A model generated the notes under the pieces. The model did not search any database. It was given only the letters and a program-made list of their open reading frames with translations, and was not told the DNA's origin. Shown in pieces: positions 1-9,600 of a stretch of DNA of 15,525 nt. The stretch is from the NCBI GenBank assembly GCA_028565635.1, contig JAOXYB010027368.1, positions 1 through 15,525 of the forward strand, in the 5' to 3' direction. The first letter of the stretch is position 1; every line of letters starts with the position of its first letter. Both the position numbers and the translations under genes were made by a program. The stretch comes from Phoronis ovalis (taxonomy: Eukaryota > Phoronida > Phoronidae).

Positions 1-1429
1 ACTACACGTCACAATTAAAAATCACATTACATATTTTTCCCTTTCTACTTCATATTCCTATTGCCCGCACTTTTTTCGTGCTGGAACAGTTATTATTAGC
101 TAAAAAAGGGAATTTCTTTAAAATAAACAATATTGAAAATTATCCCGCAAAAGACGATACCAATGCTGGGTATCCTATAGATAGGATAAACAGCAAAAAG
201 TGTCTCAGATTCTTAAAATTTTGCTTTTACTTTTTAAAAATTTAAGGGTCAGATCAAAATCCTGACATTTAAACTTTAAAAATTCATAACTTTTAAACTA
301 GGCAAAATTTTAAAACTTTGAAACAGGTTTTTGTAGACCTATATCTTATGATAATTTTTGCCAATTGTCAGCTTTGTAGGTGCAAGAATTTTTGACTTAA
401 ATTTTTCCAAATATAAAATTCGAAAAACAGATATTTTTCCAAAAATGGACATTTATCAGATCATGAGAATTATTTTCGACCTTCTGCCTTTGGATTCATT
501 AAAATTAAAGCAACAACCTTTTAAAAAATGTATAATTTTATAGGCCTATCTCTTCGCTTTGATTATGCAAATGTATAAAGAAAGTTATAGTCAAAAAGCA
601 GTAGTTTGTGTATCTCGAGTCCTTAAGGGGGTGTGAAATAAAGCAGTATCTGTTTGCTACAATAATTTTTTTTAAAACATGTTAGAAACATCCTCTCATA
701 TATTCATAATGATCAGTGGAGTTATTACATTCTGATCAATTAAAAACAACAACCATTTGGATGTGAGATAAACACAACAAAAGTTACAATTAAAACAGTA
801 ACTTAATATGAATAATTATAAAAAAATAATTAATTGATAATTGTTTTAATTAATAACCTACATTCTTAACAACGTTATAATTATATTGAATCATTAAATA
901 ACAATAGATCATTTGTATTTTTTACAAACCACAATTATCTTAACATCATATTAATTTATTGATATGCATTTTAATTTTCCATTAATACAACACCCCTTTC
1001 TTCTTGGGCTTCTGCCTTTTACCATATTATTCCCAAGGAATATTCATCTTTAATATAACTGTACTTTTCAGCAAAACTACCACATTGTTACATAGCTGAA
1101 ACTAACACCCTGATGCTACAAGAAGCTACACATAAACCCCACACCACCATTAGTCGTCATTGGGAATTGCATTTACCAGCATATATTATATCCTTTTATA
1201 ATAATTTGATTATTATAAAAATGGTAATAATCCAAAGTTAACAAAGTGGCTGCGTACTTGTTAATTAAAATAGCGTACACATAACATACATGCAAATGCC
1301 AAAATATAATTTGATCAAATGCATTTTAGTGTATGTTGCAATGATTCACAGAGCATTAACTGTTATGATGATTGACATAAACAAACTTTCACACCACAAT
1401 AAAAGATCATGAAAAAATGTTCATACAAT
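1..1429. other. No gene recognised (3' flank)
   Basis: AT-rich sequence downstream of the gene. Open frames are short and show no familiar protein motifs. It contains a 7-bp inverted repeat tatcctataga-taggata at 171-188 and the AT hairpin at 1194-1220. The left 650 bases, with several near-repeated aaaattttaaaa-like words, could be decayed mobile-element sequence, but nothing identifies a family. Confidence 0.5.
1194..1220. repeat. 11-bp perfect AT-only inverted repeat
   Basis: The arms are ttttataataa (1194-1204) and ttattataaaa (1210-1220), with a TTTGA loop. The AT-only composition makes chance or a simple cruciform plausible. No terminator function is implied in an animal genome. Confidence 0.5.
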
Positions 1430-1672
1430 CAAGAGTTGTATTTTTAATTTTAATCTTCAGTTATAGTAATATACGCCTTATAACTGGTGGTTTTAAAGCT
1501 ACTTTTAATAACCATAAAAACGAGTTCAAAGGTGGATAACATCCAACACTAAATTGTCGTAATAAAACTTCCATGCATAAATTTACCATGACACTGTTTC
1601 TTGATACATTGTTCCAAACTCTTTCTACTTTACTACTGCTTAGCATGTTTTGATGAAATGGCACTGTCGATG
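1430..1672 (-). CDS. PRUNE2: Candidate C-terminal exon B with short 3' UTR
   Basis: A very strong acceptor (about 30 pyrimidine-rich bases ending TTATTTTGCAG) precedes 1672. Entered in the phase required by the exon ending at 3951, it codes for (N)IDSAISSKHAKQ and stops with TAG at 1635-1633. This resembles the IK-x-(I/V)-D-x-E-(M/L)-x-x-K tail that I recall for BNIP2 and PRUNE2. Two overlapping ATTAAA words at 1454-1443 could serve as the polyadenylation signal, so the 1430 end is approximate. Another frame is open for 76 codons (1691-1461), but it does not match the required phase. B may be used when exon A is skipped, or as its 3' UTR when A is included. Confidence 0.5.
1443..1454 (-). terminator. 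Possible polyadenylation signals (ATTAAA twice)
   Basis: On the minus strand, ATTAAA occurs at 1454-1449 and again at 1448-1443, about 180-190 nt past the stop of candidate exon B. ATTAAA is the commonest variant of AATAAA. In DNA this AT-rich such words occur often by chance. Confidence 0.35.
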
Positions 1673-3614
1673 CTGCAAAATAAAAGTACAAATGGATGAA
1701 GAAAAATATTGTTTTGTTTTGGGTATTTATCTTATAGAAAAAGGTGTAAAATGTTTTGTTGATATAGGAGTAAAATCATATTTTTTGGTGGAGATGTTTT
1801 CAAAATCATAATTTACCAATTATAAAAGAATTTCAAAGAATGTTTACTCAAATAACTTTATCAGGTTGGTTTAATTATGATAGGAAATATATACTTAATT
1901 ATTGCTGTTACATTTCATTCAGTTATGGACACTGGTGTCACAAGATAACACATTCATATAATGTTAACCCATTTCTCTTTCATATATGATACTGTCACAG
2001 TGTTGCCTGACAAAAATGTAACGCCTATTGTTACAGCTGAAAAATTATCTACCCTACTGATCTGGTTACATCACCAAAACAATACAAGCAATTTCTTTGA
2101 AATTTGGAGGTATAATAAACTACAAGCAGTATTAATAATTTACAGATTTTCTCTTATTTTGTATTCATAAATTGTCCAGAAAATGGCTGCCAAGGCAATT
2201 GTTTCAGTCATTCATTGTTTTAGAAAATTGTAACTTTTTTGCAGTAATTCTTATTACAGTGAATAAGCAGTACAGTATGATGTAAATTTCCATGCTTTAA
2301 GATGTTAGTCACGTGTTGTCACTTAGTGACGATATCTCATGATTCTGTAGGAAGGTCAACAAGGTCATTGATCCAACTGGGCATTAGAGATGTTAACAAT
2401 GGTGGTACAAACTCCTCTGTGTTTATTTATTTACATATACAAAATAAAATGTTCTGTCTTAGTTTATAACTTTTACATATATACACAGTAAATAAAATAT
2501 GTACTTCAAATTAATTTGCCCCATTTATTTGATCACAAAAACAACACAAAGGACTGTTTTTATTGAACAATAAAAATCTGATGTCATCATGTTAACATGG
2601 AAAAAAAAACAGTCAAAAGGTAAACAAACAAGGTTACTAAAGTATCTTGTTTTGCAATAAACATCTTCCTTGTGATGTTTTTGATAAGAATCTAAATATT
2701 CATTTGCCAGTTTTGCAGCAGAATTAGCGTATGAGTACCATTTTCCTTGGGGCCATGTTTTAAACCTGGCCAAGGACATTTTATTCATCAAGACGTTTAC
2801 CTTTTTGTTTTATAATAAGATTGTGACAGACCGAAATAAAAACTGGCGAGTATCATTTTCAGTTAATAAGGAATGAGATTAAAAAAAACAAACAACTTTC
2901 CCTCAATAATGCATTACACCTTTTTTTGTGTCAGTGTTCCACCATATCTGTTACAATGGACAACAATTCATATGGCAATACTGTGCACTGTATAGGCCAA
3001 TTCTTTGGCAAAAAAAAATATATCTCCAGTTTAGCCCAAAGAAACAACCACACAAATTGAAAATATAAAACATAGCTTTAACAAATAACATGCAAAATGA
3101 TTTACACATACAAGTATCATCATATTGAAAACATTTTACAAATCTGTGGCAACAACATGCTTCATGCTTTAGACACTTCGTATCATGCTCTTACAAACCA
3201 GTATACCCTAGTTTTCAGTGCAAACATACTGTATCAAGTCAATGCTGCAATGACACCACTGTTATAACTATGGATGCAACATACGAACATGTATACAAAA
3301 GAGATGCAATTACAGCATGAACATGCAGGAGTAATATTAATTATGATTTTAAGCACATTTGTTGTCTTAGGTATCCCTAATTTGCAGTTGCAACTGATTT
3401 GTTGCTTGGCTACACCAGTACAATGTTGAGCAATATACACAGTATAAGTAGTGAACCGCTTTCTAGTTTGCTAACTGGCCAGTAGCATTATCCATACATC
3501 ACAGACTAGGGTACAGTGTGCTTGTGCAGATTTTAAAACTAGCAAAGAATCGTTAGGGCTAATATACAAAAAAGCAACTACCATGCCATCACACTATAGC
3601 ATCACATATATTAC
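1673..3614. other. Last intron or 3' UTR of the gene; no separate gene seen
   Basis: Depending on which C-terminal exon is used, this is either the final intron or partly 3' UTR. It holds an open frame at 2765-2525 on the minus strand that could be entered at GGCCAG|G in the required phase (FKTWPQGKWYSYANS...). The acceptor is poor and no family similarity is visible. The rest is AT-rich and featureless. Confidence 0.5.
2780..2785 (-). terminator. Possible polyadenylation signal (AATAAA) for exon A transcript
   Basis: This is the first AATAAA on the minus strand downstream of the exon A stop, about 840 nt away. It would define the 3' end only if exon A is used as a terminal exon without splicing at 3615. 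Chance occurrence is quite possible. Confidence 0.25.
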
Positions 3615-3681
3615 CTGGAACTACCAACGGTATGATTTTGGTGGTGGTGAGTAATGGGACTTGGTTAGTGTTGCATCAAAC
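3615..3681 (-). CDS. PRUNE2: Candidate C-terminal exon A (possibly a cassette exon)
   Basis: The acceptor TTTTCTGAAG|G is weak, although a CTAAC branch-like word lies just upstream. Entering at 3681 in the required phase gives [10 protein letters not shown], then SPPPKSYRW and a TAG at 3623-3621. The start fits the family pattern K-x-(L/F/I)-D-x-x-L after IPE. Base composition is more GC-rich than the surrounding intron. Immediately after the stop comes TTCCAG|GTAATA, a good donor, so this could be a 67-nt internal exon rather than a terminal one. Its 3' end as a terminal exon would be undefined for several hundred bases. Confidence 0.55.
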
Positions 3682-6600
3682 CTTCAGAAAATCACAGTTA
3701 GCAGTTCACTCAAAATGATGATGATCGTACAATCCTTTGTTACCAACTTTTTTTTTAAATTAAAACTAATTTTGTCCCTGTACCTGCCAATATATTTTTT
3801 GCCATTTAATATAATTAATATGTCCTTGAACACTAGCAAGCCATGATACGATCTCTAAGGAACATGCATTATGTCTATGCTTGTTAGGAACATGCAGTAT
3901 TCGTTGTGACAATCTATCATGCCAAATTTAAATACTAAATATAAACTTACTTCTTTACTGGCTCAGGAATGAAGACATATTCTAAATTGACCAGTGATGC
4001 AAGGTTTGCTATCGTTGAAACATAGCTGACTTTACGTGCAAATTTTGAGCTGAAACAAGATTTCCACAGATATAGTTAGTTCGTTGTACTATAAACAACA
4101 TGATTCTTGAAAAGATACATGTAATGCCTTTAAGAAAACCCGCAATTAACAATAACACAGTGTGATTTCACAATAACTATTAAACTGAAGGTTGTCTAAA
4201 ACATTATCATCCTTGTATTAGTATTTACAAAACAGTAAAATGTACCTGATGAAAGGTCTTGCCAGAAACATTACAGTTTTTAACCATACGGTAGGATGAA
4301 CCAAATATAATTTTTTCAAATTTTTCCGTAACCTGAAATGTTAAATCAAATTAACATTATGCTCTGGCTGGCAGTGAAATTAAAGTGTTTTTGACGACAG
4401 TGCTTAGATGATGCCAATGTCAGATTAATTCTTATTTCTTCATAGTTGTTAACATTTGTTATTAATATTTAAATTCATGGCAAGAATATTAAAATTACAG
4501 TAACCTCATCACTAACAAGTAACTTGACTAGACTTATTTCTTATAGATTAGGATTAATTTCCAAATAACATTTTGTACACATTTTACACTTGTGTCTGAC
4601 CAAAGATTAAACTATCTGTGGTTAAGGATACTAAGCAGGATAAATTATTATGACTCGAGTTTTTTTTTAAACGGGCCACACATTTGATTACAGATCATGT
4701 AGACAATGTTACCGTCTATCTAATGTCTGATAGTATTTCTTGAGCCAAGATAAACCAGGCATTTGTTTCTTAGGAGTAGCACCATGAAGATATATGATCA
4801 TGTAATCCTCGGCAACTAACAGCTCCAAGGTACTTACTACATATCTGATGAGAGACAAAAATATTGTTATAATTATGTAACACACAAAACTGTTGTTACG
4901 GAGAGATAAGTACCATATCTTTTCAATTTTTAATAACATATTCAAGCAGACACTATCTTATTATAATAACAAAAGCACTTGTCTGTACACAGGAATGATA
5001 AAGAAGTTAGCATATTATATGCAGGCAGATTTACAAATTACCTGGTGAAAATTTATTTACTTACAAGAATAAGTTATCCATCACATACTGGTAGTCCTTT
5101 CGACTTCTGTCAGGAAGATAACATGCAGCAAATACAATGATGGCATTGCAACCTTCATAATAACCTGAAAAAATGGAAAATAATTAGAAAACCTTTAAAA
5201 AAATTTGGATTTTTTTTACATTCACAGGGTATACTTCAAATTCTTCTATTTTGTGGGGGTAGCTCATACAACTCATCAATGTTTTAAAAAACAAATGGAC
5301 AAACATCACAATTATAAGAACATATTACAAAACGAACTGCGAAAGCCTGAAAGTTAGCACACTATGTAAACTTTCTGTCTCGATCAAATGGAATCATCTT
5401 CAACAAGATTTGCATAATACTAACATGTTAAACACATGAATTCAGCATCCTAAGAATATGCTGAGAACATGGGGTTGCTAAAAATTTCGGAACAACAGTG
5501 TCACAGTCCAAATTGATACAAAACAGAATAATTGAATGGTGGAAATTGTCACTAGCCTGTTTTCAAATGGAAAAGAATCATACTTGGTTGAAAAGTATTA
5601 CCTCCATGTGAAAGCACCTTCTTATATGGTTCTAAGACTTTCATATCTACTTTGTACTTCTTCCCAGAAATTTCCACAGAACGCCAGTGACGTTCATTTT
5701 CACGTTCTTCTTCCGCAGTGTATTCTGGGATAGGTTCCACTGCTGGTTTTGTTGGTGTGTCACCTGAATAAAACATAATAAAAATAAATACAATGATATA
5801 TTCACGATTTCATTTTGTCAGCCAGAGGCTCAATTACAAAATGAAATCACCCTATGGAGATAATAACAGACCATTCTAAGATAGTTCAACCATACACCAC
5901 ATGTCGATTTCATTAATTCCTATATATAACATTTTACAGTTTACAATTTACAATAAAGAAGGGAAGGTGATAAGGATAAATCCAAAAATTAAAGTGAAAC
6001 ATACTGACTTGACTAAACAACTGAAATGTATGTAATACCTCGATCTAATGTATAAAATCAAGCAAAACCTGCATAATTATGCAAATTAACATAGATATTT
6101 TCTTATAAAACATCATCAATAAATGATGACATTCTTAGACGAGTGGTAGTATATGTGTTCCTGTTAAAGAAATTGTTTTATTAGATCATTTTTATGAAGA
6201 GAAACTCTTCTCCAAAAGGTAAAATGGGACACCCTTGAAACTTTTGAATCCAAATTAGGAAACTTACTTATATCAATCTCACTCATCAAGGATATGTTGA
6301 TATCTGGCGTTTCCAAGTCATCAGGTGTTTTCATGTTGTCCACCATTGCCAACAGTTCATTCTCGCTAATGTCTTTTGATGTGAAGCTCTGCTCATCTTC
6401 ATCATTAAACATCTCCAAGTTTGGCTTGATTTTTCTTTTTGGTACAGCACCTCCAGAAGGATCTAAAGTATGTGGACGGACTGAAAGTATGAAAAATTCA
6501 TAAATCATACAGATGTGTGCTGGTTACTAAGAGTTAAATCTGAAAAGGTTCATTTGTATTACATAGTATGAATATAAAAAAGATAAATTTTAATGAAAAT

Positions 6601-9600
6601 TAAAGCAAAATAAAGTACGATAGTATAGAAAAAATTAAGACATACTTTACACCGAAAAATATCCAACCATACAAAATTAGAAAATAAATATAGCTTTCAA
6701 TAAAACTATTACATAATAAAATAGAAAGCCAGAAGGATTTATTATATAAGTTCCAATATATTCTCAATTAAATACTTTATTTATAGAGGTCACCCTGTAA
6801 TTTTTAGAAGCATTTGCAGAAAAGTTCCCCTTTGGATAATCAACAAAAAAAAGATGGTCTCTCTTGTTATTTTGTAAGAAGTCTAGTACACCATTTCAAA
6901 TTTATAACATTTTAGGGTTTCACTTTTTTATTCAGAATGTTTCATTCAATACATATTGTAGAGAAAAAAGTCTGCTGAAAACAGAATACACTAGAATAGA
7001 AGCCCTTAAAAAGAGGATGTACACTCCGATAAATGCAGAAACACAATAATGTGATGATTAAACATTATCATCAAATATACAAAAGTCTGTTAAAATCTAG
7101 TTTATTTCAAATTTTAGTTACCATATTAATACACAAGATGAGATCATGTAATTTTCTATACCTGCTGATGTATGGTCATTCTCATCATCAGACAATTCTC
7201 GTGTTATGTCATCCAAATAAATATCCTCTGAAGTAAAACTTTCACCACGTATTTTGCCCTAAAATGCAAAAATAATATCATTGTTACAGTTGTTTTCTGG
7301 TACTTAACAGCCAAACTATCATTTTAATAAATATTTGAAAACAAGTTAAGTTACAAAAAGGTAATATCACAAATATTGGCCCAAAATTCCTTTTAAACCA
7401 ACAATGGAAACAAATCGATTAATACTTTTTTATGGAAGAACTGACTGATTAGAACAGCTATAACTTGCCTGCAACACATCTTCTTGTCCTTCAGCTTCCT
7501 CCCTTTCTCCCAGTTGGCCATTTTGGATTTTTTCATGTGGAATTGTGGTATCTTCTTTTAATTCTGTTCCTTGAACAACACCATCAATTTCTTTTGTGTT
7601 TGAGGAGGACTGGAAAGGTTTTTCTGATATGTTTTTATTTCCTACTTGAATTTGCAATTTCTCTTCGTTATTAGGAGCATTTTCACTTGCAACCATGTCA
7701 GTACTCCTGTGATCTACATTCTGGGCCACAGTAGCACCATTTTTGGTATGAACTGATATGTCTGAAAGTTCCGCTGACAGTTTGACAGATTCCATAGCTT
7801 TGACAACTTCGATACTGATATCGATATCTTCTTTCTTTTCTGATTCATCTTCTGATTTTTGTGTACTTGGGGCATCCTGCAAAGTTAATTCTTCTAATTC
7901 TTCTGCCGAGTCAGACATGGTACCACATATGTAATTTTTCTTGCTAGTGGAATCAACATTTTGAGTGCTGACGTCTATGAAACTTTGTTCATAATCTTCC
8001 TTTATATTACTGTCGACACTTTCATCAATAGTAGCATCTTGCAATGTAATTTTATCATTCTTCATCACAATCTTTTCAGAAACTGTCTCGGTATCAACAG
8101 TAATATCCATTTCAACTCTATCAGATGAAACAGCTTCAGTCTTGTTGCTGCCAGGCAAATTTTCATCTGACGTTTCATTAGCAATAGCATGAGGCAGATT
8201 AACTGTGTCCAATGATATTTGCTCCCGTTTCTCAATTCCATTGTTTATTGTTGGATCCATCTCATTGTTTGGTACATTTTGCTTTTCATTCTGCATTGCA
8301 GCTACAACAGTTTCTGAATCATCTTCATTAGTATCTTCTAGATGTGTAGATTCAGCACGGAGTTTTTCAAAACTCGTACTTTCTGCCATATCTTTTGCAG
8401 CATCTGTTGCAAAACTTTTCTTAGGTGAATGCACAATATCCATTTGGCCATGTAATGGGTCTACAGTTGATAAATAATCCGTTTCCACAGGGATTTCAGC
8501 ACTTCCTACATAATGTGTTGGCACTAAAAATCCTTGTTGCATACTGTTTTGCATATCATTTGAGTCGTTAAAAGACTTCTCACTAGTATCTTTTGATGTG
8601 TTGTCAGATGAATCAGAGCTTAAGCTGTCCTTTTTGTTGAATTCTAAGTGCACAGGATAAGATTCCAGAGCCTTTTCTATGATACTGTGAGTTACCATGT
8701 ATGCAACCTCTTGAATATCAATTCCATCATCAGCATTATCTTCTTCTGCTCTGTTATTAGCAGCAATATCTTCTCCAGTACTATCTTTAACTCCATCATC
8801 ATTTTCGCATTGACTGTTTATATGTTTAGGCTTGAAGTCATTTTCTGTATCTTCTACTACAACGAAACCAGAATCTTTATCATTTTCTGTGATATTATCA
8901 GAAGACAAATTGATTGATTGGTCATCATTTTCTACATGGTCCAAGTGCAATAAATCTTCCATACTTCGTTTCTTCTCATGTACCCTATGAGCTAAGTCAC
9001 CAGCATCTCTACCATTCCAAACGGGTAACTGCTGCTTAGCATATTCATCAAAGTGTCCTTCCACTAAGCTATTCTGAGGAGTAAATGGAAACTGCTGGAC
9101 AGTCTCACAGCTTCCATATGCTTCCTTTCTTTTGTTTTCAATTTTTTGCACCATTTCTGAGCTATGAAAGCTTGGCAAATGATCCTGTGGGGATACCAAA
9201 TCGTCAGCCATTTCTTCATGAAAGCTGTTCCTTGGAGTATATGGTGTACTGTTCTCCATATCTTCTTCACAAGACCTTTCTATTTCTAGTTCAACTTTCC
9301 TATCGAAATCATCATCATTTACAGCCATTGTTTGTTTTTTCCTATTGATTCTTCGAACCATCTCTGAATTATTAAAACTTGGAAGAACTGTTTCCTTAGC
9401 ATAATTTGCCATGCTTGAATCAACAAAACTGGAAGGGGGTGTTGAAGGATAACTACTACTTTGGGGCGAGGAAATATCTACATCTAACAATTTACTTGAA
9501 ACAGTTTCTTGCTCTTCCATTCTCTCATCATTATCTAAATCATCCGTTGAAAATGGGTCAAAGTCTTCCATAACATCCTTCTGATTTTCGTTAGCTATTT

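Noticed and set aside
358-543. 61-codon plus-strand open frame in the left flank
   Set aside because: AT-rich codons, no motif and no nearby splice or promoter context.
1461-1691. 76-codon minus-strand open frame
   Set aside because: Its frame does not match the phase required from the upstream exon. It overlaps candidate exon B, which uses a different frame, and I recognise no protein family.
2310-2332. Inverted words gtcac...gtgac with a CACGTG E-box
   Set aside because: Short words in a non-coding stretch, with no partner sites to support a regulatory element.
2525-2791. 88-codon minus-strand open frame as a third terminal exon
   Set aside because: It could be entered in phase at GGCCAG|G (2765), but the pyrimidine tract is poor and the sequence shows no BNIP2-family tail. 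Kept only as a remote possibility.
6268-7258. Possible W-acidic kinesin-light-chain motif as in caytaxin
   Set aside because: No Trp with acidic neighbours is present in the pre-BCH exons; [10 protein letters not shown] is the nearest and lacks the Trp.
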